64,000 bases of DNA from Brackiella oedipodis DSM 13743 (GCF_000621025.1 NZ_JHZJ01000010.1:1-64000), one strand, 5' to 3'. Counted from the first letter of the stretch, positions 46,177 through 56,902 are shown. The notes: generated by a model not told the origin, from the sequence alone. Numbers and translations are program-made.

Positions 46177-47532
46177 TTATTTTTGGGAACGTTTAGCGTC
46201 TAGCTTTTGTTCGAGATAATGGATGCTAACGCCACCTTGACGGAAACGATCGTCTTGAACCAATTCCTGATGCAGCGGAATATTGGTTTTGATGCCTTCT
46301 ACAATCATTTCGGAGAGTGCCAAATCCATCTTGTCTAGCGCTTGCTTGCGATTAGCGCCATAAGTGATTAATTTAGCAATCATGGAATCATAATATGGCG
46401 GCACGCGATAACCACTAAAGACATGCGAGTCCATACGTACGCCATTGCCACCAGGCGTATGCCATATGTTAATTAAGCCAGGCGATGGTACAAAGGTGTA
46501 AGGGTCTTCAGCATTGATACGACACTCAATGGCATGACCTTTGAGGCAAATGTCTTTTTGTTTGAGGTTAAGTGGTTCACCCGCGGCAATACGAATTTGT
46601 GCTTGTACTAAATCGATGCCTGTAATGCATTCTGTGACCGTATGTTCCACCTGAATACGGGTATTCATTTCGATGAAATAAAACTGCCCGTTTTCATAGA
46701 GGAACTCAAAGGTACCAGCGCCTCGGTATTTCATTTGGCGGCATGCATTGACGCAGTTTTCACCGATTTTTTCGACTAATTTGCGATCAATACCTGGAGC
46801 GGGTGCTTCTTCGATGACTTTTTGGTGGCGTCGTTGCATAGAGCAATCACGCTCTCCTAACCAGACCGCTTCGCCCTTACCATCGCCCAATACTTGAATC
46901 TCGATGTGACGTGGATTTTCGAGGTATTTTTCCATGTAAACATCGGGATTATTGAAGGCGGCTTGCGCCTCAGTTTTGGTCATTTGCACGGCATTAAATA
47001 AGGCCGCTTCGGTGTGCACCACCCGCATACCGCGACCGCCACCACCGCCGGCAGCCTTGATGATGACAGGGAAACCGATGCGATGAGCAATTTCATGGAT
47101 CTCTTCAGGATCATCCGAAAGTGCGCCCTCAGAACCGGGTACGACAGGCACACCCGCCTTGATCATGGCATGCTTAGCGCTAACTTTGTCACCCATCATT
47201 TGGATGGTTTCTGGGCGCGGGCCAATAAATACAAAACCACTGCTTTCAACGCGTTGAGCAAAGTCAGCGTTTTCGGATAAAAAGCCATAACCGGGATGAA
47301 TCGCCTCGGCGTCGGTCACTTCGGCGGCCGAAATAATCGCGGGCATATTGAGGTAGCTGAGCGTTGGTGAGGCGGGACCAATGCATACAGATTCGTCGGC
47401 TAGACGAATGTATTTAGTGTCAGCATCGGCCTCGGAATGCACCATCACGGTTTTAATGCCAAGCTCACGGCAAGCGCGCTGAATTCGAAGCGCAATTTCA
47501 CCGCGATTGGCAATAAGGATTTTTTTGAACAT
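46177..47532 (-). CDS. accC: Acetyl-CoA carboxylase biotin carboxylase
   Basis: 451 residues. ATP-dependent carboxylation of biotin on AccB, first half-reaction of malonyl-CoA synthesis. [19 protein letters not shown] start, glycine loop [26 protein letters not shown]. This is the fatty-acid copy; a second fused copy is at 16710. It lies 26 bp after accB. Confidence 0.96.
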   Translation of the reverse strand: MFKKILIANRGEIALRIQRACRELGIKTVMVHSEADADTKYIRLADESVCIGPASPTLSYLNMPAIISAAEVTDAEAIHPGYGFLSENADFAQRVESSGFVFIGPRPETIQMMGDKVSAKHAMIKAGVPVVPGSEGALSDDPEEIHEIAHRIGFPVIIKAAGGGGGRGMRVVHTEAALFNAVQMTKTEAQAAFNNPDVYMEKYLENPRHIEIQVLGDGKGEAVWLGERDCSMQRRHQKVIEEAPAPGIDRKLVEKIGENCVNACRQMKYRGAGTFEFLYENGQFYFIEMNTRIQVEHTVTECITGIDLVQAQIRIAAGEPLNLKQKDICLKGHAIECRINAEDPYTFVPSPGLINIWHTPGGNGVRMDSHVFSGYRVPPYYDSMIAKLITYGANRKQALDKMDLALSEMIVEGIKTNIPLHQELVQDDRFRQGGVSIHYLEQKLDAKRSQK

Positions 47533-47558
47533 AACTGAATTCTTTAAGAAGGTTTAGA

Positions 47559-48047
47559 TTAGCCAACGATAAACAACGGTTGACCATATTCAACCGGTTC
47601 ACCATTTTCTACTAAGATCTTTTTGATGATACCTGAACAATCAGATTCAATTTCGTTGAGCAGCTTCATGGCTTCGATGATGCAAAGTGTTTCGCCTTCG
47701 GAAACGCTGCTACCCACTTCAACATAGGCGGGAGAATTTGGGTTAGGTGCACGATAGAACGTACCCACCATTGGAGCTTTGATGACTTGACCTTGTGGTT
47801 CTGGTTCAGAAGCAGGCGCTGGAGCCGCCGCATTAGAAGCGGGAGCGGGGGTTTCGGGAGCGGGTGCGGGAGCATATGTAGGCATGGGTGCAGGCGCTGG
47901 CGCATAAAACGATTGCGTCGTGCCTTGCGGACTTGGTGGTGTGGTTTTTACGATTTTAACCTTGCCTTCACCTTCGGTGATTTCGAGTTCGGCAATCTCT
48001 GAATCAGAGACCAAGTCAATTAAGGTTTTAAGTTTTCTAAGATCCAT
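47559..48047 (-). CDS. accB: Biotin carboxyl carrier protein
   Basis: 162 residues. N-terminal helix region, a flexible Ala/Pro linker (about 50-87), and a biotinyl domain with [10 protein letters not shown] (target lysine within). Protrusion loop and length fit AccB. It forms an operon with accC. Confidence 0.96.
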   Translation of the reverse strand: MDLRKLKTLIDLVSDSEIAELEITEGEGKVKIVKTTPPSPQGTTQSFYAPAPAPMPTYAPAPAPETPAPASNAAAPAPASEPEPQGQVIKAPMVGTFYRAPNPNSPAYVEVGSSVSEGETLCIIEAMKLLNEIESDCSGIIKKILVENGEPVEYGQPLFIVG

Positions 48048-48097
48048 AAATCATTCCATGGGCTGTAAATATTTAAAAAATATGAAAAACTCAAACA

Positions 48098-48556
48098 CTA
48101 ACATCCGTCTGGCGAGTTGGTGCTCTTGAGTTGTTGGGCAAAATAACACAAAGCGGCTTCGTAGCCGTATGCGCCTAAACCACAAATAACGGCCTGCGCC
48201 AAATCCGACAAATAGGAATGATGGCGAAAGGCTTCACGTTTATAAACATTCGATAAATGTACTTCGATAAAAGGCAGGTTAACCGCAGCCAAGGCATCAC
48301 GAATCGCTACACTGGTATGCGTGTAGGCGCCTGCATTAATGATGATGCCAGCAAATTTATGTAAAGCGTTTTGGATATGGCTAACGAGTTCACCCTCAGA
48401 ATTACTGTGCACGCATTGTATCTGAAGACCTAATTGGCTGGCACGTTGCTCTAGCCTGTGTTCAATATCTGCTAAGGTGCTGTGACCATAGATATGCGGT
48501 TCCCGCAATCCCAACATATTGAGATTGGGACCGTTGATGATAAGCAACTGTTCCAT
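48098..48556 (-). CDS. aroQ: Type II 3-dehydroquinate dehydratase
   Basis: 152 residues. Third shikimate step. [14 protein letters not shown] with the active-site tyrosine nearby (Y23 in PHIYG), [40 protein letters not shown]. First of the aroQ-accB-accC-prmA group; aroE at 53244 is the next shikimate enzyme in the window. Confidence 0.96.
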   Translation of the reverse strand: MEQLLIINGPNLNMLGLREPHIYGHSTLADIEHRLEQRASQLGLQIQCVHSNSEGELVSHIQNALHKFAGIIINAGAYTHTSVAIRDALAAVNLPFIEVHLSNVYKREAFRHHSYLSDLAQAVICGLGAYGYEAALCYFAQQLKSTNSPDGC

Positions 48557-48629
48557 GCGAGCGACGTTATTTTAATGCTATTTAAGGGTAATTTCTAGTA
48601 ATTTTGACTATTTTAATCTTATCTTGCAC

Positions 48630-49205
48630 TTAAGTCGATATTTTTTGTAGCACTTGCTGAAGTTTTTCAGGGTTGAGCTCGCCTAGAATTTTGTGAATGA
48701 CTTGGCCTTTTTCATTGAGAATGAGCGTAAAAGGCAGACCGCCTTTGGGGTTACCTAATTGACGCATAAGCTTAAGGAACTTGGGTCCCCCCACGAGCAA
48801 TGGATAAGACACCTGAACTTTTTTTTGGAAGTTTTGTATATTCTCGGCGCTATCGATTGCAAAACCCACCACATTCAGCTTGGGGTGCTGTTTGGCGAGC
48901 CGATCGAGCTCAGGCATTTCACGAACGCATGGGCCGCACCAGGTAGCCCAAAAATTCACAATCGTCACCTTGCCTTTGAGTTGCGACAAGGCAAAGTTTT
49001 GCCCCTTAAGGTCTGGCAATTGCAAATTATAAAGCTGACTCAGTGCCTGCGCTTGAGTCGCAGCCGTGTCTTGGCGCTGAGCGCTCGCACTCGACAATGC
49101 CGGCTGCGCCCAACTGTGACTACTCACACAAAGCGCCAGCAATGCCAGCCAAAAGCCAGTCAACAACAGTCGCCATGATGCGCCGAAAAATTGTCCTCGT
49201 TTCAT
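48630..49205 (-). CDS. TlpA-like thioredoxin-fold protein, exported
   Basis: 191 residues. N-terminal signal or anchor (about 10-33, ending SHSWAQ), then a redoxin domain with the active site WCGPC in NFWATWCGPCVREMPELD. A periplasmic thiol reductase, likely for cytochrome c or disulfide repair. It is divergent from mpl. Confidence 0.9.
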   Translation of the reverse strand: MKRGQFFGASWRLLLTGFWLALLALCVSSHSWAQPALSSASAQRQDTAATQAQALSQLYNLQLPDLKGQNFALSQLKGKVTIVNFWATWCGPCVREMPELDRLAKQHPKLNVVGFAIDSAENIQNFQKKVQVSYPLLVGGPKFLKLMRQLGNPKGGLPFTLILNEKGQVIHKILGELNPEKLQQVLQKIST

Positions 49206-49329
49206 GAGTTTGGGTACTCCATCCTATAAAATACTGACTTATTTTAAACAATCTGCGTCCTTCTGAAAACTCAAGCGGGACGCGGCATATGTGGGCGTAT
49301 TTCGTTAAAATATGCGCAGGAGAAACTTT

Positions 49330-50703
49330 ATGCATATTCATATTTTAGGTATTTGCGGCACGTTTATGGGCGGGCTCGCCTTGGTGGCGCGCTCAGCCGG
49401 TCACAAAGTGACGGGCTGCGATGCTAGCGTGTATCCCCCTATGAGCACGCAGCTCGAGCAACAAGGGATTGAATTGATCGAAGGCTTTGGCACTGAACAG
49501 TTGGCCCTTAAGCCCGATTTATATATTGTGGGCAACGTCATCACCCGTGGTAATCTCTTGATGGAAGCCATTCTTAACCAAGGCCTACCGTATACCTCTG
49601 GTCCTCAATGGTTAGGACAACATATTCTGCAAAATCAACATGTATTGGCTGTCGCAGGCACGCATGGCAAAACTACCACGAGTTCTATGTTGGCTTGGAT
49701 TCTGCAATCCGCAGATCAGCATCCTAATTTTTTGATTGGCGGCGTGGCTCCCGATCTTGACGTTTCAGCGCGCTACCGGCCTGAATCTAAGCTATTTGTG
49801 ATAGAGGCCGATGAATATGATACGGCGTTTTTTGACAAGCGCTCTAAATTTGTCCACTATCGCCCACGTACGGTGATTTTGAATAACCTAGAATATGACC
49901 ATGCGGATATTTTCCCTGACCTTGAAGCCATCCAACGGCAATTCCATCATTTAGTACGGATCGTACCCAGCCAAGGTCTCATCTTAAGTCCCGCCAATGA
50001 CAGCAATTTACAAGAAGTCTTAGCGATGGGCTGTTGGTCTAAACAAGAATTCACTGGTTACCAACAGGACTGGGAAGCGGCGGACATTAGCTTGGACGGC
50101 TCGCAATTTACTGTCGTCCACAAAGGTCAAGCCCAAGCGCAGATCAATTATCGTTTTAGTGGCCGTCATAACGTCCAAAACGCGCTGATGGCCATAGCGG
50201 CCGCGCACCATGTCGGTATTGGGATTGAGCAAGCGGTGCAAGCGCTAAATCACTTTACGGGTATTAAGCGGCGTATGGAGTTGCGCGCCACCATTAATCA
50301 GATCAAAATCTATGATGATTTTGCGCATCACCCAACGGCTATTGCCACTACCTTAGATGGCTTACGGCATCATGTGGGCAAAGCCAGAATTATTGCCGTC
50401 TTGGAACCACGCTCTAACACGATGAAACTCGGTACCATGGCAGCGAAATTACCACAAGCACTGGCGCAAGCCGATGCCGTCTTTTGCTATGGCGAAACAC
50501 ATGGTAAACATGCTTTGGGCTGGGATCCTGAGCAGTTATTTGGTCATGAGCAACACAAAATTCGCGTCAGCCATGATGTTGATCAATTAGTCTCTGAGAT
50601 TGCCGCCATGGCTCAACCTCAGGACCATATTGTCATTATGAGCAATGGCTCTTTTGCCAATATTCACAATAAATTAATCGAGGCACTCAAGCACCCATCC
50701 TAA
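49330..50703 (+). CDS. mpl: UDP-MurNAc:L-Ala-gamma-D-Glu-meso-Dap ligase
   Basis: 457 residues from the ATG at 49330, which has AGGAG in place; the upstream ATG at 49312 is rejected. A Mur ligase used in wall recycling to attach the tripeptide to UDP-MurNAc. N-terminal HIHILGICGTFMGG, P-loop AGTHGKTTTSSM, HHPTAIATTLDGLR. With anmK it points to active murein recycling. Confidence 0.95.
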   Translation: MHIHILGICGTFMGGLALVARSAGHKVTGCDASVYPPMSTQLEQQGIELIEGFGTEQLALKPDLYIVGNVITRGNLLMEAILNQGLPYTSGPQWLGQHILQNQHVLAVAGTHGKTTTSSMLAWILQSADQHPNFLIGGVAPDLDVSARYRPESKLFVIEADEYDTAFFDKRSKFVHYRPRTVILNNLEYDHADIFPDLEAIQRQFHHLVRIVPSQGLILSPANDSNLQEVLAMGCWSKQEFTGYQQDWEAADISLDGSQFTVVHKGQAQAQINYRFSGRHNVQNALMAIAAAHHVGIGIEQAVQALNHFTGIKRRMELRATINQIKIYDDFAHHPTAIATTLDGLRHHVGKARIIAVLEPRSNTMKLGTMAAKLPQALAQADAVFCYGETHGKHALGWDPEQLFGHEQHKIRVSHDVDQLVSEIAAMAQPQDHIVIMSNGSFANIHNKLIEALKHPS

Positions 50704-50722
50704 TTGTTCTAGAGTATTATTT

Positions 50723-51295
50723 ATGCTTTTATATTTACATGGTTTTCGCTCTTCGCCCTCATCGGCCAAGGCTCAACTGCTGCACAAGACTATTCAGGCA
50801 CAGGCCTTAGATATTCATTTTGTGGCACCACAACTGCCTGAGTCACCGCTATTGGCCATTGAAACTTGCCTAAAATTGATCGCAGAAAACAAAGCCGAAG
50901 ACGAATCTTTAATCGTGATGGGTTCCTCTTTAGGCGGCTACTATGCTACTTGGCTCGCCGAAAAATTAGCCTGCCCAGCGGTACTCATCAATCCGTGTAT
51001 CTATGCCGCCCGTGATCTATCTACTCAAATAGGCCAAACCCAGTACTATCATACGGGCGAACCGTTTTGCTTTACGAGCCAGTACGTCAAGGAACTGGCA
51101 CACTTATTTGTGCCCAAGGTACATGCAGAACGTTATTTATTACTCGCGGGCACGAACGATGAACTGCTCGATTGGCAAGAAATGGTAGCGCGCTATCAGG
51201 GTGCCAAGCAGGTAATTGCTCAGGGGCAAACGCATGCCTTTACCGATTTGCAGGCCTATCTACCGACTATTTTTGACTTTATTCTTGCTCATTAG
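50723..51295 (+). CDS. YqiA-type esterase
   Basis: 190 residues. LYLHGFRSSPSSAKA at the start and nucleophile in MGSSLGGYYATWLAE; acidic residue near AGTNDELLD and base histidine in QTHAFTD. The UPF0227/YqiA family has esterase activity on short acyl esters. It lies 19 bp after mpl. Confidence 0.9.
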   Translation: MLLYLHGFRSSPSSAKAQLLHKTIQAQALDIHFVAPQLPESPLLAIETCLKLIAENKAEDESLIVMGSSLGGYYATWLAEKLACPAVLINPCIYAARDLSTQIGQTQYYHTGEPFCFTSQYVKELAHLFVPKVHAERYLLLAGTNDELLDWQEMVARYQGAKQVIAQGQTHAFTDLQAYLPTIFDFILAH

Positions 51296-51321
51296 GGCAC
51301 AGCTAGCACGGATTAGTTTGA

Positions 51322-53247
51322 ATGCATTTAATCTACGAAGACAGTTCCCAATTTAAAATTGCCAGAATTCTTTCGGAGGCAGAGAGCTCTTTACAAATAG
51401 AAAATGAATCGGGTAAACGCAGTAAAATCAAAAGCAATCTGGTGATTTTTCGTTTTGAAAACAAGCCTAGCGACATGATGAGTCAAGCCCAAGCGATCAG
51501 CGACGAATTAGATCAAGAGTTTTTGTGGCAATGCGCACCTAGCGAAGAATTCCATGTCGATGAATTGGCTCAGGATTATTTTGGTGAGCAGGTGAGTGCC
51601 ACCGAAAAATTGGCCATGCTGCTCAAACTCCACGAGCACCCCGTGTACTTTCATCGTAAGGGCAAAGGCAAATACCGCACGGCTCCCGAAGACATCTTAC
51701 AAGCGGCTTTAGCGGCTCTACAAAAAAAACAACAACAAGCTGAGCAGCAAGAGGCATGGGCGGCACAATTCCAAAATCTACAAGTCCCCGAAGAACTCGC
51801 CAACACAGTGCAGACGTTTTTGACTCATCCCGACAAAAATAGCTTGGCCTGGAAAGCCTTTGATCAAGCCTGTCAGGCCTTAGGTATGACGGTGCCACAG
51901 TTATTATTGCAATTAGGGGTCTATCCGCATGCCTTGGCTTTACATTGGACGCAGTTTTTAGAAAACCATTTCCCAAAAGGCACGGCCATCGCACCCACCG
52001 CACTCGATTATGCGAGTGTGAACCTAGAAGACTTACCTATCGCAGACGTCGCGGCCTATTCTTTGGACAATAGCAGTACTACCGAGATTGATGATGCCTT
52101 GGCAGTACAGGCTCTGGGTGATGACATTTACCAAATCAGTGTGCATATTGCAGCGCCGGCGCTTTTGATTCAACGTGATAGCGAAGCCGACAAACTGGCC
52201 AGACAACGCATGTCTACGGTGTATGTTCCGGGCACAAAAATTCCCATGCAAGCCGATAATGTGATCGCGGCGTTCTCTTTGGACGAAAACAAGTTGCAAC
52301 CCTGCGTTTCCCTATATATTAAGTGCAATATAGCGAGCGGCGAGATTCTAGAAACTTGGGATAAGATTGAACGTCTGCAAGTCAAACAAAACTTAAGAAC
52401 TGATCAGTTAGAGGCTGATGTCAGCGTTGCTGCCCTCGAAGATGAAGAGCAAGCCCTACCCTTTGCTGAGTTCTTACGTCCACTTTGGCAAATGCGCGCG
52501 CACCTATGCGCCCGACGCGAGCAAGTGCGTGGCAAGCCTATTCATAATGATTTTATTGAATATAGTTTTGAGTTAGAGGGGCCCGCCGATGATCCCGCCT
52601 CTGTGGTGCTTTTACGCGAGCGCCCTCGCAATGCTCCCCTAGATTTACTCGTACAAGAATATATGTTGTATGCCAATCAACATTGGGCGGGCTTACTCAA
52701 GCAGCTTAATCTCAGTGGTATTTTTAGATCCCAACAGGGCGGCCGCGTACGGCAATCTACCTATCCGGGCGTACATGAAGCCATTGGCGTAGAACAATAT
52801 GGGTGGATGACCTCCCCCTTGCGTCGTTATGTTGACTTGCTTAATCAGCAACAGCTTATCTGTGCCATAGAACATGGGGTGTCGGCGCGGCTAGTCGCGC
52901 CTTATCCTGCCAAGTCTGTCGATCTAATGGCCATTATCGCGCAGTTCGAAACTACTTATACGCATTGGCGTAATTTTCAGGAGAAGATGGAGCGCTACTG
53001 GTGTTTGCGCTGGATTGAACAACAGCAGATTCACCATGCCCAAGCGGTCGTGACGCGCGATAATTGGGTTCGCTTTTGTCATATGCCCTTGAGTTGTCCT
53101 CTTAATGATTTGCCAGACTTGGCGCGGGATACCGTCGTTGACGTTGAAATAATGGGGTGCGATTTATTAACCCTAACGCTGGATTGTCGCTACCAAAAAG
53201 TACTGCAAAGCCCTCAGGTTACCCATCAAGAACAGGAGTCAGCATGA
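51322..53247 (+). CDS. RNB-domain exoribonuclease (RNase II family)
   Basis: 641 residues. A small beta-barrel-like N terminus, a helical insert (about 80-230) and the RNB domain (about 230-540). The metal-binding loop reads TTEIDDAL; the first acidic position, usually Asp, is Glu here, a mild change. HPSPLRRYVDLLNQ-like MTSPLRRYVDLLNQ is the second family mark. The C-terminal S1-like part is short. It degrades RNA from the 3' end. The gene overlaps aroE by 4 bp (ATGA). Confidence 0.9.
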   Translation: MHLIYEDSSQFKIARILSEAESSLQIENESGKRSKIKSNLVIFRFENKPSDMMSQAQAISDELDQEFLWQCAPSEEFHVDELAQDYFGEQVSATEKLAMLLKLHEHPVYFHRKGKGKYRTAPEDILQAALAALQKKQQQAEQQEAWAAQFQNLQVPEELANTVQTFLTHPDKNSLAWKAFDQACQALGMTVPQLLLQLGVYPHALALHWTQFLENHFPKGTAIAPTALDYASVNLEDLPIADVAAYSLDNSSTTEIDDALAVQALGDDIYQISVHIAAPALLIQRDSEADKLARQRMSTVYVPGTKIPMQADNVIAAFSLDENKLQPCVSLYIKCNIASGEILETWDKIERLQVKQNLRTDQLEADVSVAALEDEEQALPFAEFLRPLWQMRAHLCARREQVRGKPIHNDFIEYSFELEGPADDPASVVLLRERPRNAPLDLLVQEYMLYANQHWAGLLKQLNLSGIFRSQQGGRVRQSTYPGVHEAIGVEQYGWMTSPLRRYVDLLNQQQLICAIEHGVSARLVAPYPAKSVDLMAIIAQFETTYTHWRNFQEKMERYWCLRWIEQQQIHHAQAVVTRDNWVRFCHMPLSCPLNDLPDLARDTVVDVEIMGCDLLTLTLDCRYQKVLQSPQVTHQEQESA

Positions 53248-54089
53248 GTCTCTATCAGTTTGCCGTGTTTGGCAATCCAGTGGCGCATAGCGTCTCACCC
53301 CTATTGCACCAGTTTTTTGCGCAGTCTTGCGGAATCTCTTTGCAATACCAAAAAATCACTGTACCCGAGGATCAATTCTCAAACTATGTGCAGGACTTTT
53401 TTGCCAAAGGCGGCCGGGGCCTCAATATCACCGTACCGTTTAAACTACAGGCTTATGATTTAGCCCAGCAGCTGTCTGCTAGAGCTCAAAGTGCACATGC
53501 AGTCAATACCCTGTGGATGTCTGATTCGCAGTTACAGGGTTGTAATACGGATGGGGTTGGCCTTGTCAATGACCTAAAACGCTTGCAACGAGACTTATCC
53601 CAGAGTCGTGTGCTACTGATTGGCGCGGGAGGTGCGGCGCGTGGTGCGGTCTTACCGTTATTGCAAAGCTCTTGCTCTGCCCTACATATCGCCAACCGCA
53701 CGGCGCACAAGGCCCTCAATCTCATGCACACGATGCACAAGCATGCCAGTTCAGAGCAACAACTCAGCGCCAGTGGACTCGATGAGCTAGCGCAACTTGA
53801 GACACGTTTTGACATTATTATCAATGCCAGCGCCAGTAGCCTGCATGGCCAAGCCTTGTGCTTGCCTAAACACCTCTATAGTGCCGATTGCCTAGCCTAC
53901 GATATGCTTTATAGTGCCAATGGCCAAACCGCTTTCTTAGAGCAAGCCGCTGTCGATGGCGCCTCACAATGTGCCGATGGCCTTGGCATGCTAGTCTACC
54001 AAGGGGCCGAAAGTTTTTATATTTGGCTGCAACAACGTCCAGACGCTGCCGGCGCCCTGCAGTATCTGCGTCACACCCTACAAGCTTAG
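53244..54089 (+). CDS. aroE: Shikimate dehydrogenase
   Basis: 281 residues from the ATG at 53244, with AGGAG 6 nt upstream and ATGA coupling to the RNase gene; longer frames overlap the RNase and are rejected. FGNPVAHSVSPLLHQFF, the NITVPFK lysine, NTDGVGLVNDL and GAGGAARGAVLPL (NADP loop) are present. It is followed 1 bp later by the mtgA remnant. Confidence 0.95.
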   Translation: MSLYQFAVFGNPVAHSVSPLLHQFFAQSCGISLQYQKITVPEDQFSNYVQDFFAKGGRGLNITVPFKLQAYDLAQQLSARAQSAHAVNTLWMSDSQLQGCNTDGVGLVNDLKRLQRDLSQSRVLLIGAGGAARGAVLPLLQSSCSALHIANRTAHKALNLMHTMHKHASSEQQLSASGLDELAQLETRFDIIINASASSLHGQALCLPKHLYSADCLAYDMLYSANGQTAFLEQAAVDGASQCADGLGMLVYQGAESFYIWLQQRPDAAGALQYLRHTLQA

Positions 54090-54090
54090 T

Positions 54091-54783
54091 ATGTCGGATT
54101 CATCTTCACTTTTTGCTGATTTATCACCGCGCAAATTACTGCGCCTCGCGCTGCTTGCATTATTGGGAGCCTTTTTACTATTACAGCTATGGTATTTATT
54201 CTGGGTCTTGATATTTAGTTTTAGTACGCCTTTGAGTACAGCCTTTATGCGTAGCGAAGCGGTGCGCCTTAAGCAATTAAAACCGCCAGTACAAATCCAG
54301 TACCAGTGGCGCGATTATGAACAAATTAATGATTCCATTAAACACGCCGCCATTGCCGCCGAAGACAGTCGTTTTATTCAACATCATGGCTTTGATTGGT
54401 CGGCCATGATGGACGGTTGGCAGCATAATCAAGCTCACAGCCAAAACCTACGCGGTGGTTCGACCATTACACAGCAACTGGCTAAGAATTTGTAAGAGGC
54501 AATCATTACCTTGATGATTGAACTCCTAATGAGTAAGCAACGCATTCTTGAGCTGTACTTGAATGTGATTGAATTTGGCCAGGGAATTTTTGGGGTACAA
54601 AGTGCCGCACAGCATTATTTTGGCATTGATGCCAAACAGCTTAATGCTGATCAGGCCTCACATTTGATTGCCTTATTACCCAATCCGCGTGTCTATGGTA
54701 AAAACATCCATAGTCAATATATCAATATGCGTAGTCGCAAAATCCGTGCTCGTTTGCGCAGTAGCCAGTTGCCAACACCGTAG
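54091..54783 (+). pseudogene. mtgA: Broken monofunctional transglycosylase MtgA
   Basis: The frame reads as one MtgA but has a TAA at 54493-54495. Before it: a membrane anchor (about 18-45), motif EDSRFIQHHGFDW and GGSTITQQLAKNL. After it: ITLMIELLMSKQRILELYLN and GIFGVQSAAQHYFG. In MtgA proteins about 12-13 residues (FLS...RKGQ) normally lie between AKNL and EAIIT; here they are gone. 134 plus 95 residues with that gap equals the 242 of E. coli MtgA. So an in-frame deletion of about 36 bp left a stop at the joint. Product expected: a truncated 134-residue piece without the rest of the GT51 domain. Confidence 0.85.
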
Positions 54784-54876
54784 ACTACTAGCACTTCCTG
54801 CGCTAACCCGCAAAATCTTAACTGTTATGCATTCTCGTTAATCGGTTATGATTATATTTATTTGATTTAAAAACTC

Positions 54877-56037
54877 ATGAAAACCGCACGTCATTATCTT
54901 GCCAGAGAAATCTACCGAAGCACCGCGGGCTGTTTGTTTATGCTGGTCGCTTTGTTTCTATTTTTTGACATGATAGAAAACCTAGATAACCTGAGCAAAA
55001 ACTTCACTTTTTGGAATCTACTGCAACTACAAGCGATCAGCATCCCCAAGCGGATGTTTGATATGCTGCCAATAGCCTTGTTAATTGGTGCTGTGATCAG
55101 TCTTGCTAGCCTGGTACAACGCAACGAAATCACTATTTTGCGAGTCTCTGGCGTCAGTAGCTCGCGCTTTATTGTTAATTTATGGCTGATTTGCATCCCC
55201 TTGATGATTTTTGCGGCCTTGCTATCAGAATTTATTACGCCCTATGCCGAGACCAAGTTGGCACAAGCACGCCTGCGCTTTTTAGATAAATCCTCTGGGA
55301 GTACTTTGTCTACAGGTTTTTGGTTCCGCGAAAATCTCGACAATGAGCTACGCATCATTAATGTGGTGAAGTTACAATCCGACAAGGATATCTCGCAAGT
55401 GCGTATTATTAATCTCGATAGCAACAACGGCCGCATCAAAGAAATGCTTTATGCCCAAGAGGCACATTTCACCACCGACAATGATATTGAGCTCATCAAT
55501 CCTATTATTAACCGTAATGTCACCAATCTCGAGGACTATTTGGCTGAAGGCAAGGATGTCAGTAAGCAAATTGCGCAATTTAGTACTCAACCTAGCCTAG
55601 TGGTCCACACCACCCTTACACCCAAACGGCTACAAGCGGGACAACTCGATCCCGATCGTATGTCGACCCGAGAGTTACTCGATTACATTGATTTCCTCAA
55701 AAGCAATAACTCACAATACGAGCGACAAACCATTGCGATTTGGCGCAAACTTTCTTATCCTTTTACGTTACTGGTCATGATTACCTTAGCCGCGCCGATT
55801 GCGTTTATACAATCGCGCAAAGGTGGTGTGGGCGCTAAAATCTTCTTTGGTATATTGTTGGGCCTATGCTTTTTTATGATCAACCAGCTATCCTTAAACG
55901 TCGGTATGCTCAATAATTTACCCGCTTGGTTAACCGCTACGCTACCGAACATCATTGCACTGATCATCGCCTTTACGGCTTTATTTTTAATTGAATCCAA
56001 AAACAAACCTAAACGTAGAAAGTATCGCCATGTCTGA
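54877..56037 (+). CDS. lptG: LPS export permease LptG (LptF/LptG family)
   Basis: 386 residues. Membrane segments at about 13-35, 57-80, 100-122, then a periplasmic beta-jellyroll (about 130-265) and three more segments at the C terminus. LVQRNEITILRVSGVSSSRF is the coupling-helix region. It is half of the LptB2FG extractor of lipopolysaccharide. LptF is usually next to it but is not in this window. LptG rather than LptF is a judgement from overall likeness. It overlaps apaH by 8 bp. Confidence 0.85.
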   Translation: MKTARHYLAREIYRSTAGCLFMLVALFLFFDMIENLDNLSKNFTFWNLLQLQAISIPKRMFDMLPIALLIGAVISLASLVQRNEITILRVSGVSSSRFIVNLWLICIPLMIFAALLSEFITPYAETKLAQARLRFLDKSSGSTLSTGFWFRENLDNELRIINVVKLQSDKDISQVRIINLDSNNGRIKEMLYAQEAHFTTDNDIELINPIINRNVTNLEDYLAEGKDVSKQIAQFSTQPSLVVHTTLTPKRLQAGQLDPDRMSTRELLDYIDFLKSNNSQYERQTIAIWRKLSYPFTLLVMITLAAPIAFIQSRKGGVGAKIFFGILLGLCFFMINQLSLNVGMLNNLPAWLTATLPNIIALIIAFTALFLIESKNKPKRRKYRHV

Positions 56038-56881
56038 CAACAAACTAAACCACAAAACCTCACCAAATATTTGGGCTGTCGGAGATATTCAAGGTTGTGG
56101 CGATACTCTAGAGCGTTTACTCGCCGAACCGGCCATCAAAAAAGATAAAACGGCACAGATCTGGTTTGCTGGTGATCTCGTTAACCGCGGCCCCTCTTCT
56201 GCCAAGGTTTTGGATCTCATCATGCAGTTGGGGGACCGCGCTCGTTGTGTGCTGGGTAATCACGACTTACATCTGCTGGGCGCTTATGCGGGTGTGCGTG
56301 AACTCAGTAAAAGTGACACGATTCAAGATATTTTGCAGCACAAACAAGCTAAGCACTATATTGACTGGCTCAGAAAGCAGCCCCTCGCGCATTATGATTA
56401 TCAGCATTTAATGGTTCATGCAGGCGTAATTAACCACTGGGACGTTGAGAAATGCCTCAAAATGGCTAATAAAGTCAGTAAAGTGCTACGTGCAGATGAC
56501 TGGCAAGATCATATGGCGGAATTATTTGGTAATGAACCGTCATTTTGGCAGCCAGGCATGGGCAAAAAAGCCAAGCGCCGTTTTGCCGTGAATGTCTTAA
56601 CTCGTATGCGTATGTGCGAACCTAACGGTCGTCTCAACTTTAGTCTCAAAAACGCGCCTAGCAAATACGACAAAGAAACGGTGCGTCCGTGGTTCGATTT
56701 AGCCGATCGCAAAACCGCAAACACCACGATTATTTTTGGTCATTGGTCTACCCTCGGTCTTTATATTCACAAACATTTACTCGGTCTCGATACGGGTTGT
56801 GTTTGGGGGGGCACATTGACAGCCATCCGCCTCAATGACCGCACCTTGGTCCAAATTCCAAATCGTGAAAAACGCCTATAA
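56030..56881 (+). CDS. apaH: Symmetrical bis(5'-nucleosyl)-tetraphosphatase
   Basis: 283 residues from the ATG at 56030. Metallophosphatase motifs AVGDIQGCGDTL, GDLVNRGP and GNHDLHLL; HAG later. It splits Ap4A into two ADP and removes NpnN caps from RNA. Overlaps lptG by 8 bp and ends at a strong terminator. Confidence 0.95.
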   Translation: MSDNKLNHKTSPNIWAVGDIQGCGDTLERLLAEPAIKKDKTAQIWFAGDLVNRGPSSAKVLDLIMQLGDRARCVLGNHDLHLLGAYAGVRELSKSDTIQDILQHKQAKHYIDWLRKQPLAHYDYQHLMVHAGVINHWDVEKCLKMANKVSKVLRADDWQDHMAELFGNEPSFWQPGMGKKAKRRFAVNVLTRMRMCEPNGRLNFSLKNAPSKYDKETVRPWFDLADRKTANTTIIFGHWSTLGLYIHKHLLGLDTGCVWGGTLTAIRLNDRTLVQIPNREKRL

Positions 56882-56902
56882 GCGTGGTGCCATTATCCAG
56901 CA

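Noticed and set aside
51322-53247. RNB protein as a dead enzyme because of Asp to Glu in the metal loop
   Set aside because: The change is conservative and the rest of the EIDDAL and SPLRRYVDL motifs is intact.
54493-54495. Stop-codon read-through or recoding in mtgA
   Set aside because: UAA is the least read-through stop, there is no recoding element, and the missing residues point to a deletion.
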